This document shows positions 1 to 8,681 of a stretch of DNA of 64,000 nucleotides, piece by piece. The stretch's first letter is position 1, and the number at the start of each line of letters is the position of its first letter. Location of the stretch: assembly GCA_964600615.1 (NCBI GenBank), contig CAZRJK010000001.1, positions 65,074 to 129,073 of the forward strand, given 5' to 3'. The stretch is from RUG11198 sp964600615 (GTDB taxonomy: Bacteria > Bacillota_I > Bacilli_A > RF39 > UBA660). A program made the position numbers and the translations under genes. A model generated the notes under the pieces. That model was not told where the DNA came from and searched no databases. It saw only the letters and a list, made by a program, of their open reading frames with translations.

Positions 1-669
1 ACAATTATAAATAAAACTATGATGCCATATAATTTTGAGTATAAAATAAGTAAATTTACAGAATATAATGAAGAATTATCAAAAATAATAAAAGACAAAA
101 ATGAAAGTAAAGTATATATTTTAGATATTGAATTACCAGAAATATCTGGATTAGAAATAGCATCAGAAATAAGAGAAGAAGATTTAGAAAGTACAATAAT
201 ATTTCTAACAATTCATCCAGAATTTCAAAATGATATCTTCTACTCAAGATTATTAGCGGTAGATTACATTAATAAAGATAAATTATGGCAACAAAGACTT
301 GAAGAGACAATTACATATACAATAAAATCATTAGATAAAAAAAGAATTTTATCATTTGAATTTAATTATAATTCATACAGATTACCAATAAACAAAATAC
401 TATATATTGAAAAAGTTCAAGATAATCCCAAATGCAAAATAGTGATGGAAGACGGGAGTACCTACGAAATCAATCAAACAATAACTAACCTAGTAAAAAC
501 ATTAGGTCCAAGTTTCTATCAATCACATAAATCATGTATTGTAAATATAGAACAAATCAAAAAGATTAATTATGCAGATAGTACCATAACATTCAATAAC
601 AACCAAACAGTATACCTACTATCAAGTAGAAACAAGAAAGGCATAAGAGAATATGTGGCAAATTATTAA
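1..669 (+). CDS. AgrA/ComE-type LytTR response regulator (5' end cut by the window)
   Basis: Response regulator that would take phosphate from the adjacent kinase and bind DNA through a LytTR domain. The frame is open back to base 1. The visible protein begins inside the receiver domain, so the first roughly 30 residues, including the N-terminal acidic pocket, lie outside the window. Counted from the first visible Met at base 19, the receiver carries the phospho-acceptor Asp at about residue 36 (YILDIELP). The LytTR domain occupies about residues 110-216 (SHKSCIVNIEQI; YLLSSRNKKGI). It overlaps the kinase gene by 17 bases, so the two are translationally linked. With agrB and agrD opposite, its likely role is the agr quorum-sensing response. 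Confidence 0.88.
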   Translation, partial: TIINKTMMPYNFEYKISKFTEYNEELSKIIKDKNESKVYILDIELPEISGLEIASEIREEDLESTIIFLTIHPEFQNDIFYSRLLAVDYINKDKLWQQRLEETITYTIKSLDKKRILSFEFNYNSYRLPINKILYIEKVQDNPKCKIVMEDGSTYEINQTITNLVKTLGPSFYQSHKSCIVNIEQIKKINYADSTITFNNNQTVYLLSSRNKKGIREYVANY

Positions 670-1963
670 AGAAATAATATGCTTATCCATAGCAGTAACT
701 GGAACATTCTTGTTTGGTAGAATTGTTCTAAACAAAAAAATTCAAATAGATAAAAAAAGATTTGCTATATTATTCACCATAACAATATTATCTCATGCTT
801 TGTTATCTTTATATTTAGAAGGGTTTATAAAAACATTGTTGATGGGTATAATTGAAGTATATTTTTATATAATAGTATTTCAAATTAATAAGAAAAAATC
901 AATATTGCTGACAATAACTTATATGATGGTTTTAATAATACCTGACTTATTAGAACTATTCTTTGTAACTAAAATACTAAAAATGGACAAAAACTTTTTA
1001 TACAATACATACGCCGGAGGAATATTATCAAATATAATAGTATTAGTCTTGTTTGTAATAATTACAACATTACTAAGAAATCATTTAAGGAGAATTATCA
1101 ACTCAAAAATAAGCAACAATGTAAAAATAATTATATTATCTCTTGCAACAATTATATGTACTTTAATGTTTTTCTACACACTAATAAAAGAATTTAGATT
1201 TAGTAATAATATCCTTATGTATCTAATTGCCATAATAGTATTTGTTTCAATATTATTTTCATTAGTTAAACAAACTATTACAAACAATAAATTAATTAAT
1301 GAATACGACAAATTACTAGAATTTATGACAACATATGAAAATGAAATTGAAAAACAAAGAATTCAAAGACATGAAGCAAAAAATGAATTTTTAACAATAA
1401 AAGCAAAAATCCAAGATAAACAAAAGAATAAAGAAATAATAGATTATATAGATGAAATATTAACCGAAAAAATCGAAGTAAAACAAGAGGAATATGCTAA
1501 GTTTGGATATCTCCCACCCAACGGAATTAAAGGATTATGCTATTTAAAAATCCAACAAGCTCAAGATAAAGGATTAAACACAAGTATTAGTATTTCTAAA
1601 AGAATTAAAAATTCTAGTATATATAAATTAGATATTAAGGAACAAAGAAATCTTGGTAAAATATTAGGAGTAATTCTAGATAATGCCATTGAGGCATCTC
1701 TTGAATCAAAAGAAAAAATAATAGGGATAGAAGCTTATTTAATTAAAGAAGATTGTCAAATAATTATTTCTAATTCTTATACTAAAGAAAATTTAAATAA
1801 ATTAAGTAAGAATAGATTATCCACAAAGGAAAAAAATAGGGGACATGGCTTGTTACTAGTGAAAACGATTATTAATAATAATAAAATATTTGAACTACAT
1901 ACAGATATAACAAATGAATTGTATATTCAAAAAATAACTATAAAAAAACTTAATTCAAATTAA
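653..1963 (+). CDS. AgrC-like sensor histidine kinase (HPK10 type)
   Basis: Membrane sensor kinase, 436 residues. The first 205 or so residues form six or seven hydrophobic segments, as in the peptide-sensing part of AgrC. A cytoplasmic coiled stretch and the phospho-acceptor His of the H box (QRHEAKNEF, about residue 240) follow. The ATPase domain has an N box (LDNAIEAS) and a short G box (GHGLLLVK). Most likely ligand is the cyclic peptide made from agrD at 1980-2102; partner is the upstream response regulator, whose gene it overlaps. The order regulator then kinase, converging with agrBD, differs from the staphylococcal B-D-C-A operon. It ends in a bidirectional terminator. Confidence 0.85.
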   Translation: MWQIIKEIICLSIAVTGTFLFGRIVLNKKIQIDKKRFAILFTITILSHALLSLYLEGFIKTLLMGIIEVYFYIIVFQINKKKSILLTITYMMVLIIPDLLELFFVTKILKMDKNFLYNTYAGGILSNIIVLVLFVIITTLLRNHLRRIINSKISNNVKIIILSLATIICTLMFFYTLIKEFRFSNNILMYLIAIIVFVSILFSLVKQTITNNKLINEYDKLLEFMTTYENEIEKQRIQRHEAKNEFLTIKAKIQDKQKNKEIIDYIDEILTEKIEVKQEEYAKFGYLPPNGIKGLCYLKIQQAQDKGLNTSISISKRIKNSSIYKLDIKEQRNLGKILGVILDNAIEASLESKEKIIGIEAYLIKEDCQIIISNSYTKENLNKLSKNRLSTKEKNRGHGLLLVKTIINNNKIFELHTDITNELYIQKITIKKLNSN

Positions 1964-1977
1964 TGAATTAAGTTTTT
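1944..1977. terminator. Bidirectional terminator between agrAC and agrBD
   Basis: Perfect 14-bp inverted repeat (1944-1957 and 1964-1977) with a 6-base loop holding the stop codon of the kinase gene. It has A and T runs on both sides and so serves both converging transcripts. Confidence 0.8.
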
Positions 1978-1979
1978 CT

Positions 1980-2102
1980 TTATCTTTCAATTATACTTTT
2001 TGGAGCTTTTGGTTCATCCATAAATAAAATTGAACATCCTTGAGTACTAGCAACAGCAGAACCCATACCTAAAGCAGCTAAAATATCAGCAAAAAATTTC
2101 AT
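1980..2102 (-). CDS. agrD: AgrD-like cyclic autoinducer prepeptide (40 aa)
   Basis: Small gene read directly from the minus strand. Start chosen at the ATG ending at 2102, because GGAGG lies 7 bases before it; an ATG 6 bases further upstream is too close to that site. The peptide has an amphipathic N-terminus (MKFFADILAALG), then STQGCSILFM, then the acidic/proline tail DEPKAPKSIIER. This matches the AgrD plan of leader, Cys-containing core, and conserved DE..xP tail cleaved by AgrB (staphylococcal equivalent CDFIM then DEVEVP). The Cys at residue 23 would form the thiolactone. If cleavage is after Met28 the ring has six residues. It lies 41 bp downstream of agrB on the same strand. Confidence 0.85.
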   Translation of the reverse strand: MKFFADILAALGMGSAVASTQGCSILFMDEPKAPKSIIER

Positions 2103-2143
2103 TTTCATACCTCCTTTTATTCTTTTTTTATATTAATTAAAAA

Positions 2144-2743
2144 CTAATTAATACCATAACTCTTATAATTATCATAAGATAAATTAAATATCTTATAAGT
2201 AATAGGTAAAATCATTAGAACTTCCCATATCATACCAAATAATAAATAATTCTTAATAACCAAATCTTTAATAATAATAATTAAAATAGTATAAATACAA
2301 CCTAACAAAGTACTTATAATTTTAAATCTCTTTCTCTTCTTTACACTAACTATAGGTCTCTTTTCAGTGTCAGCAGGAGCATATAAATATAACAATATTA
2401 CACAAATAATAGAAGTAATAATCATAACCCACATAGGCAAAAATATATATTTACATAAAAAAGCTCCACCTATAAACATCATAATAGAACTAACTAAACA
2501 ATAAATACTCTTTGAAGCATGTATACCAAAAGACTGAGATCGAATCATATTATAAGAAATAAGTAAAAAAAATACTTCCTTAAATATTCCCAATATAAAA
2601 GCAATACCAAAAATAATTATTGCCTTCGTAAAAGACAGATATATACTTTCTAACCCATAGCTAATTAACTCTATATCTTCATCGGAATAACTTCTATTTT
2701 TTTTTATTAAATTAATAGATGATTCTAAAAATAATTTTTTCAT
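2144..2743 (-). CDS. agrB: AgrB-like accessory gene regulator protease
   Basis: Integral membrane cysteine protease that cleaves and cyclises AgrD. Start chosen at the Met ending at 2743 (MKKLFLES), preceded by AGG at 7 bases; an in-frame ATG ending at 2764 is the alternative. About 199 residues with four to six hydrophobic segments. The family's catalytic His and Cys sit in SQSFGIHASKSIYC, and the following loop holds APADTEKRP, a hallmark of AgrB. It is followed 41 bp later by agrD, so the pair should be co-transcribed towards the terminator at 1944-1977. Confidence 0.9.
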   Translation of the reverse strand: MKKLFLESSINLIKKNRSYSDEDIELISYGLESIYLSFTKAIIIFGIAFILGIFKEVFFLLISYNMIRSQSFGIHASKSIYCLVSSIMMFIGGAFLCKYIFLPMWVMIITSIICVILLYLYAPADTEKRPIVSVKKRKRFKIISTLLGCIYTILIIIIKDLVIKNYLLFGMIWEVLMILPITYKIFNLSYDNYKSYGIN

Positions 2744-2907
2744 ACTAGCACCTACTCCAACCAATTATAAATGAAATATGAAAATAAAAACTATTATATA
2801 CTTATAAATAATTAATATAAAATAAAAAGGAAAATAGTTAACTAATAAATAACAAAAATTATCGTTTAGAAAACATAAATATAATTTATAATATTTAAAA
2901 TATCTTC

Positions 2908-2936
2908 TTGTTATAAAAAAAAATATATGTTATAAT
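2908..2936 (+). promoter_or_regulatory. Sigma-A-type promoter
   Basis: TTGTTA (2908-2913), 17-bp spacer, TATAAT (2931-2936), the latter preceded by TATGT. It lies 26 bases before the start of the DUF1292-like gene at 2963. Confidence 0.6.
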
Positions 2937-2962
2937 ACACTTATGATAGGAGGAGAATAAAT

Positions 2963-3247
2963 ATGGGGAATGATAAAATGATAACTTTAATAGACGGTTA
3001 CAGAGAAGTTGGTGAGGTAGAACTAATTTGTGCCTTTAAACTAACTGGATACAAAGAAAAATATATCATTTACACAAAAAACGAAAAAGATAAAGATGGC
3101 AACACCATTATTTATTCTGGAAAAGTAATTAATATTGATAATAAACAATTCATTGAAAATATAAATGATGGCGAAGAATGGGAAAAATTAAAAAGCATTA
3201 TGAAGGCTATGGCTAAATACAGTTTAGAAGGTGAAAATGATGTATAG
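2963..3247 (+). CDS. DUF1292-like small protein
   Basis: 94-residue acidic protein starting with GNDKMITLIDGYREVGEVELICAFKL. The pattern of a short beta-rich N-terminus, then IIYTKNE, then a YSGKV strand resembles the DUF1292 (YrzB-like) family of small Bacillota proteins of unknown function. A good Shine-Dalgarno (AGGAGGAG) precedes the ATG. It overlaps the following coiled-coil gene by 17 bases, so the two form an operon driven from the promoter at 2908. Its function is not known, and the family match is from pattern memory only. Confidence 0.6.
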   Translation: MGNDKMITLIDGYREVGEVELICAFKLTGYKEKYIIYTKNEKDKDGNTIIYSGKVINIDNKQFIENINDGEEWEKLKSIMKAMAKYSLEGENDV

Positions 3248-3884
3248 TAATTTAAATAGAATGAAAAACATAGAAATTCCTGAAAATTTATTTTCTAACT
3301 TAGGAGAAAGTAAAAAACCTAAAATAGTCACAAAAAATGAAGAAACAAATTTAATAGAAAATCAAGAAGAAATAAGTGATTATAGGAAAAGAATAACTAA
3401 CATGTATGAAAATTTGGAAGATTTAACTCCAATAAACAATGAAATAGATGATATGTTATATTTTAACAATTATGTTGAAAGAGGAATAGTAATAAAACCT
3501 AAAATATCATCATTGAAACAATTTTGGACTGAATATCGCCTAATAAAAAATGAAAAAGATTTATTAAAAGAAGATACAAAAGAAATAATAGATACTAGTA
3601 CATCTAATTTTGATGATTTATTTAATACCCTTTCAGAAAGAGTTTTGGAATTAAACAAATACATTGATGAACTAAAAGAAATGAAAACTAACATTGATAA
3701 AACAAACAATAAATTGGAACAAGATTCCATAGATTTAAAAGAAGAAAAGCAAAAATTTATGGATTATAAAAAAGAAGAGGAAAAGAAACTTGCTAAAGAA
3801 AAAGAAACTTTAAAATTAAACTATGATAGATTACAAAATATTATTAATGATCTAGATAAAAAACTAAACGAAATAGAAAAGTAA
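3231..3884 (+). CDS. Coiled-coil protein of unknown function
   Basis: 217 residues, highly charged, with no signal peptide or membrane segment. The first 60 residues look disordered. From about residue 110 to the end it reads as a long coiled coil, with Leu/Ile at heptad-like spacing and runs such as KLEQDSIDLKEEKQKF. The start overlaps the DUF1292-like gene by 17 bases, and the gene ends in a strong hairpin terminator. I recognise no family; a structural or scaffolding role is only a guess. Confidence 0.6.
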   Translation: MKMMYSNLNRMKNIEIPENLFSNLGESKKPKIVTKNEETNLIENQEEISDYRKRITNMYENLEDLTPINNEIDDMLYFNNYVERGIVIKPKISSLKQFWTEYRLIKNEKDLLKEDTKEIIDTSTSNFDDLFNTLSERVLELNKYIDELKEMKTNIDKTNNKLEQDSIDLKEEKQKFMDYKKEEEKKLAKEKETLKLNYDRLQNIINDLDKKLNEIEK

Positions 3885-3910
3885 GCTAAAGAACAACTTT
3901 AGCTTATTTT
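3882..3910 (+). terminator. Rho-independent terminator
   Basis: Perfect 10-bp stem (3882-3891 and 3897-3906), 5-base loop, then TTTT. It overlaps the stop codon of the coiled-coil gene and lies directly before the phosphoketolase gene. Confidence 0.75.
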
Positions 3911-3928
3911 AAAAAAATAGGAGGAAAT

Positions 3929-6265
3929 ATGGATAATAAAGAATTAAAAAAAATAGATGCCTATTTTAGAGCAGCTAATTATTTATCTGTAGGACAACTA
4001 TATTTATTAGATAATCCATTATTAAAAAGAAGATTAACTATAAAAGATATAAAGAAAAAAACTGTAGGACATTGGGGAACAGCACCAGGACAAAACTTTA
4101 TCTATGTTCACCTAAATAGAGTAATAAAAAAATATGATTTAAATATGATTTATGTATCAGGTCCCGGACACGGAGGAGAAGCAATTGTAGCTAATACCTA
4201 TCTAGAAGGAACTTATAGTGAAGTATATCCAACTATCACAGAAGATGAAGAAGGATTAAAAAAATTATTCAAACAATTCTCTTTCCCAGGAGGAATATCT
4301 TCCCATGTAGCCCCTGAAACACCAGGATCAATTAATGAAGGAGGAGAATTAGGTTATAGCTTAGCCCATGCCTATGGAGCAGTATTAGATAATCCAGATT
4401 TAATTGCTGCCTGTGTCATAGGAGACGGTGAATTAGAAACAGGACCATTACAAGCATCACTTCAAATAAATAAAATAATTAATCCTAAAACCGATGGAGT
4501 AGTACTACCAATCTTACACCTAAATGGTTATAAAATAGCAAACCCAACCATATTCTCTAGAATAACTGATTTAGAATTAGATGATTACTTTAGAGGTAGT
4601 GGCTATTTACCATATTATGTTGAAGGTGATGACCCAGAAATAATGCATAAAAAAATGGCCAATACCTTAGATGAAGTAATAGAAAAAATATTAGATATAA
4701 AATACAAAAAATCTACTAAAAGACCAAGATGGCCAATAATAATATTAAGAACACCAAAAGGATGGACAGGGCCAAAAATAGTAGATAAAAAAGAAGTAGA
4801 AGGATCATTTAGATCCCATCAAATACCAATCGATTTATCAAGTAAACCAGAATATATTAATTTATTAGAAAAATGGTTAAAAAGCTATCACCCAGAAGAA
4901 TTATTTGATGATAAGGGATCACTAAAAAAAGAATTAAAAGAACTAGCACCTAAAGGAAATAAAAGAATGGGGGCAAATCCCCATGCTAATGGTGGAAAAC
5001 TATTACAAGAGTTAAATATGCCTGATTTCAGAAAATATGGCTTATCTCTAAAAAAACATGGTAGCATTGAAGCCAGTGATATGATGGAATTAGGTAGATT
5101 TATCAAAGATATAGTAGAATTAAATAAAGATAAGAAAAACTTTAGAATATTTGCCCCTGATGAAACCCTATCTAATAGATTAAATCATGTCTTTGAAATA
5201 ACTAATAGAAAATGGAATACTAAAATATTAGATAATGATGAATACTTAAGTCCAGATGGAGTAGTAATAGATTCAATATTATCAGAACATGTTTGTCAAG
5301 GATTATTAGAAGGATATTTATTAACTGGAAGACACGGATTCTTTACAAGCTATGAAGCTTTCATAAGAATAGTAGACTCTATGGCTAGTCAACACGCTAA
5401 ATGGTTAAAAGTATCAAAACAATTACCATGGAGAAATAAAATATCTTCCCTAAATTATATTTTAACATCTCATGTATGGCAACAAGACCATAATGGCTAT
5501 ACACACCAAGACCCTGGATTCTTAAACCATTTAGTAACTAAAAAAGCCGATATAACCAGAGTATATTTACCTCCTGATACTAACTGCCTATTATCTTGTT
5601 TTAACCATTGTATCAGAAGTAAAGACTATATAAATGTTATTATTGCATCTAAACACCCAAGACCACAATGGTTAACCATGGAAGAAGCAGTAATTCACTG
5701 TACCCAAGGAATAGGTATTTGGAAATGGGCTAGTAATGATGGTGGCTGTGAACCAGATATTATCCTAGCTTGCTGTGGAGATACACCAACATTAGAAGTT
5801 TTAGCCGCTACTTCTATCCTAAGAGAATACTTTAAAGAAATAAAAATAAGAGTTGTAAACGTAGTTGATTTAATGAGATTACAATCTGAACATATTCATC
5901 CACATGGCTTAAGTGATGAAGATTATGATGCCATCTTCACCAAAGACAAACCAATAATCTTTGCCTTCCATGGCTATCCTCATCTAATTCATCAACTAAC
6001 ATATAACAGACATAATCAAGACTTACACGTTCATGGCTATCTAGAAGAGGGAACCATAACAACACCATTTGATATGCGAGTACAAAATGAAATAGATAGA
6101 TATCATTTAGTATTATCAGCCCTAAAAAGATTACCACAACTAGGAAACAGAGGTGCTATTCTAAATCAAATCTGCCAAGATAAATTAGTAATGCATAAAC
6201 AATACATAGAAGAATTTGGCCAAGATATGCCTGAAATAATTAATTGGAAATGGAAAGACAATTAG
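3929..6265 (+). CDS. xfp: Xylulose-5-phosphate/fructose-6-phosphate phosphoketolase
   Basis: Thiamine-diphosphate enzyme that splits xylulose 5-phosphate (and often fructose 6-phosphate) with phosphate into acetyl phosphate and glyceraldehyde 3-phosphate or erythrose 4-phosphate. It is the key step of heterolactic or bifid-type fermentation. The 778-residue length is normal for the family. Recognisable motifs are VGHWGTAPGQNFIYVH and GPGHGG near the N-terminus and CVIGDGELETGPL in the ThDP/Mg region. Later come FRIFAPDETLSNRL and TSYEAFIRIVDSMASQHAKW, also family hallmarks. Start is supported by AGGAGG at 8 bases. Single-gene transcript between terminators at 3882 and 6256. The product is cytosolic and suggests acetyl phosphate is central to energy metabolism here. 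Confidence 0.97.
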   Translation: MDNKELKKIDAYFRAANYLSVGQLYLLDNPLLKRRLTIKDIKKKTVGHWGTAPGQNFIYVHLNRVIKKYDLNMIYVSGPGHGGEAIVANTYLEGTYSEVYPTITEDEEGLKKLFKQFSFPGGISSHVAPETPGSINEGGELGYSLAHAYGAVLDNPDLIAACVIGDGELETGPLQASLQINKIINPKTDGVVLPILHLNGYKIANPTIFSRITDLELDDYFRGSGYLPYYVEGDDPEIMHKKMANTLDEVIEKILDIKYKKSTKRPRWPIIILRTPKGWTGPKIVDKKEVEGSFRSHQIPIDLSSKPEYINLLEKWLKSYHPEELFDDKGSLKKELKELAPKGNKRMGANPHANGGKLLQELNMPDFRKYGLSLKKHGSIEASDMMELGRFIKDIVELNKDKKNFRIFAPDETLSNRLNHVFEITNRKWNTKILDNDEYLSPDGVVIDSILSEHVCQGLLEGYLLTGRHGFFTSYEAFIRIVDSMASQHAKWLKVSKQLPWRNKISSLNYILTSHVWQQDHNGYTHQDPGFLNHLVTKKADITRVYLPPDTNCLLSCFNHCIRSKDYINVIIASKHPRPQWLTMEEAVIHCTQGIGIWKWASNDGGCEPDIILACCGDTPTLEVLAATSILREYFKEIKIRVVNVVDLMRLQSEHIHPHGLSDEDYDAIFTKDKPIIFAFHGYPHLIHQLTYNRHNQDLHVHGYLEEGTITTPFDMRVQNEIDRYHLVLSALKRLPQLGNRGAILNQICQDKLVMHKQYIEEFGQDMPEIINWKWKDN

Positions 6266-6282
6266 TAATAATTGTCTTTTTT
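6256..6282 (+). terminator. Rho-independent terminator of xfp
   Basis: 9-bp perfect stem (6256-6264 and 6269-6277) closed by a GTAA loop and followed by TTTTTT. The stop codon of xfp lies in the stem and loop. Confidence 0.8.
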
Positions 6283-6292
6283 AAGGAGTATT

Positions 6293-6598
6293 ATGAAGTT
6301 AATATATAATAATAAAGAAATATCAGTAACCACCACCCATAATAAATTAATAATGAGATATCAACACCAAAAATTATATTATGCTATTATAATTAATGAA
6401 TGCAACAGCTATAGCTCTATTTTAAATAAACAAAGAATAGATGTAGTAATGACAGATGATAATTTTAAAATATTATCCATCAAAAAAAATATGCATGAAA
6501 ATACCATCTATGAAGATAATAATGCTACTAAAACGATAATCTTACCACCCAATACCTTTGACCTAAAAATAAATACCCACTTTACAATTAAAGAATAA
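6293..6598 (+). CDS. Small protein, possibly DUF192-related
   Basis: 101 residues. Start placed at the ATG after AAGGAG; an upstream in-frame TTG at 6272 falls inside the xfp terminator and is unlikely. The segment CNSYSSILNKQRIDVVMTDD followed by FKILSIKKNMHE resembles the part of DUF192 proteins with a short helix, a D-V/I strand and a following basic strand. It lacks the usual export signal and the Trp/Met landmarks, so the match is tentative. It sits between xfp and the CapA-like gene with short gaps. Function unknown. Confidence 0.55.
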   Translation: MKLIYNNKEISVTTTHNKLIMRYQHQKLYYAIIINECNSYSSILNKQRIDVVMTDDNFKILSIKKNMHENTIYEDNNATKTIILPPNTFDLKINTHFTIKE

Positions 6599-6625
6599 TT
6601 AAGTTATAATTAAATAGGTGATATC

Positions 6626-7945
6626 ATGGTAAGAAAAAAAAGAAAATTAAAAAAGAAAGTAAAAATATTTCTAATTATATTTCTAATAGTATTAATATTA
6701 TTATCCCTATATTTATTCTTACCAAAGAAAAAAATAGAAAAAAAGGATAATAAGAAAGATTTAATAGCAGATATCTTATCTTATAATATAGATAAAGATA
6801 AAGATTTCTTAACCTGGATAAAAGAAAATTATAAAGAAGAATCACTAATAAAACTAAATAATTATTTAAAAGAAAATGACTATAATACCAATATATGGCA
6901 TAACATAACAGGTAATTCCCTAATAGTATTAGAAGATTTATATAATAAAAAATATGATAATATGACTAATATCACCATAAATAATGAAAAACTAGATAAT
7001 ATTACCATTAACTTTATAGGAGATGTATCCCTAGCAGATAACTGGTATATAGCACCTAAATATGACGAAAGAGGAAAAAAAGTATTAGGAATACTAAGTG
7101 AAGAAGTAGTTAATGAACTAACAACATCAACACTATCTATTGCTAATAATGAATTCACTATCAGTAATAGAGGAGAAAAAATGCCAGGAAAGCAATACAC
7201 CTTTAGAGCCAAACCAGAAAGACTAGATATCTATAAAGAAATGGGAATAGACCTAGTAACAATTGCCAATAACCACGTCTATGACTTTGGAAAAAATGCT
7301 TTTCTAGATATGTTAGATACTCTAGATACATATAAAATGCCCCATATAGGAGCAGGAAAAAATATTAATGATGCCAGTACTCCATATTACTTTATCATAA
7401 ATGGTTATAAAATAGCTTTTGTTAATGCCAACAGATCAGAAAAAAATATTATGACTCCCGCTGCTACCGAAACAGAACCAGGAGTACTAAGATGTTATGA
7501 TCCAACCATCTTTAAAGAATTAATAACCAAAACAAAAAAAGAAAGTGACTATGTCATAGCACTAATTCACTGGGGAAAAGAAGACCATCATGAATTAGAA
7601 CAAGTTCAAATAGATACCTCTAAAGAATATATAGATTCAGGAGCAGACCTAATAGTAGGTACTCATGCCCACGTCCTACAAGGAATAGATTTCTATAAAG
7701 ATAAAGCCATAATCTATAACATAGGTGATTTTATCTTTAACGATGAAGATAAAGACACCATGATTTATAAATTAACTATAGATAACGAAGGAGTATTTAA
7801 ACACCAAATAATCCCAGCCCATCAAAAAGATGAGTATACTTATCTATTACATGATAATGAAAAACAAAAAGTAATAAATAACATAATATCTTACTCTGAT
7901 AATAAAATAAATATCTCTTCTGAAGGAGAAATAACTAAAAAATAA
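6626..7945 (+). CDS. CapA-like membrane-anchored metallophosphatase-fold protein
   Basis: 439 residues. A basic N-terminus and one membrane segment (about residues 12-30) place the rest outside the cell. The domain from about residue 125 has the PGA_cap/CapA marks: NFIGDVSLADNW, TIANNHVYDFG, IALIHWGKE, VGTHAHVLQG and IYNIGDFIF. These metal-binding signatures are those of the calcineurin-like fold of poly-gamma-glutamate capsule proteins. No capB or capC homologue lies nearby, so a capsule role is not shown; orphan CapA-like proteins are common in Bacillota. It is preceded by TATAAT (6605-6610) and AGGTGATA, and ends in a hairpin terminator. Confidence 0.85.
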   Translation: MVRKKRKLKKKVKIFLIIFLIVLILLSLYLFLPKKKIEKKDNKKDLIADILSYNIDKDKDFLTWIKENYKEESLIKLNNYLKENDYNTNIWHNITGNSLIVLEDLYNKKYDNMTNITINNEKLDNITINFIGDVSLADNWYIAPKYDERGKKVLGILSEEVVNELTTSTLSIANNEFTISNRGEKMPGKQYTFRAKPERLDIYKEMGIDLVTIANNHVYDFGKNAFLDMLDTLDTYKMPHIGAGKNINDASTPYYFIINGYKIAFVNANRSEKNIMTPAATETEPGVLRCYDPTIFKELITKTKKESDYVIALIHWGKEDHHELEQVQIDTSKEYIDSGADLIVGTHAHVLQGIDFYKDKAIIYNIGDFIFNDEDKDTMIYKLTIDNEGVFKHQIIPAHQKDEYTYLLHDNEKQKVINNIISYSDNKINISSEGEITKK

Positions 7946-7966
7946 TGTCTAACATTATTTTTTTTC
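7940..7966 (+). terminator. Rho-independent terminator
   Basis: 9-bp stem (7940-7948 and 7952-7960) with a 3-base loop, followed by a T run; overlaps the stop codon of the CapA-like gene. Confidence 0.75.
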
Positions 7967-8026
7967 TTGCCAACTAAAGATAAAAATGATAATATAACAA
8001 ACTATAGAAAAGAAACAGGTGATATT

Positions 8027-8602
8027 ATGAAATATTTAACATTAGGAACAGATACTATAACAGAAGAAAAATTTAGAGAAATAAAAGATAGAGAAGATAA
8101 AATAAAACCAACAGGAGGCTTATGGCTAACAGAACAAACAGAGGGCGTAAACTATAACCAATGGATAGATTTTATCATCTGGAGAAAGCATTTATTATAC
8201 TATAAATATAACAAAGGAACTTCTATTTGGACCCAGCCATGTTCTATCGTAACATTAAAAGATAATTCTAATATATACCAAGTAAGAGAAAAAGAACATC
8301 TAGATATACTACTAAAGAATTACCCTAAAGACTGGAAATTTTCTTACCAAGAATTAAGTAAAGACTATGATGGATTATTCATAAAATTTATTAGTTTTCC
8401 AACAGAAAAATATACAGAACCCATGAGAAGTGAACTAGAAACATTCTGTGTTGATACATTATTATTATTTAATCCACACTGCATAGATTACTACCAAAAA
8501 GGAGTTGTCAACATTGAACCATTTGATTATGAAGAACATGTTGATGAACCCATATATGAAATAAAAGTAGATAACGTAAAAAGAAAAGTATTAAAAAGAT
8601 AA
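8027..8602 (+). CDS. Hypothetical protein
   Basis: 191 residues from the ATG preceded by AGGTGATATT; an in-frame ATG at 7967 lies in the preceding terminator region and is not favoured. Soluble, rich in aromatic residues, with no signal peptide. Visible segments such as GGLWLTEQTEGVNYNQWIDF and WKFSYQELSKDYDGLFIKF suggest an alpha/beta fold, but I recognise no family. It has its own possible promoter (TTGCCA 7967-7972, TAATAT 7990-7995) and terminator, so it is probably transcribed alone. Confidence 0.65.
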   Translation: MKYLTLGTDTITEEKFREIKDREDKIKPTGGLWLTEQTEGVNYNQWIDFIIWRKHLLYYKYNKGTSIWTQPCSIVTLKDNSNIYQVREKEHLDILLKNYPKDWKFSYQELSKDYDGLFIKFISFPTEKYTEPMRSELETFCVDTLLLFNPHCIDYYQKGVVNIEPFDYEEHVDEPIYEIKVDNVKRKVLKR

Positions 8603-8621
8603 TAAATAATTATCTTTTTTT
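8593..8621 (+). terminator. Rho-independent terminator
   Basis: 11-bp stem (8593-8603 and 8609-8619), AAATA loop and following T run, at the stop of the gene ending at 8602. Confidence 0.75.
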
Positions 8622-8626
8622 ATATA

Positions 8627-8656
8627 TTGACAAATAACAGCATAAAATAGTATAAT
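8627..8656 (+). promoter_or_regulatory. Sigma-A-type promoter of the ABC exporter operon
   Basis: TTGACA (8627-8632), 18-bp spacer, TATAAT (8651-8656), 25 bases before the start codon at 8682. Confidence 0.7.
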
Positions 8657-8681
8657 CACAAATGTTAGAAAGGATGATTAC

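Noticed and set aside
6272..6292. Upstream TTG start for the small gene at 6293
   Set aside because: It lies inside the xfp terminator and has no ribosome site; the ATG at 6293 has AAGGAG.
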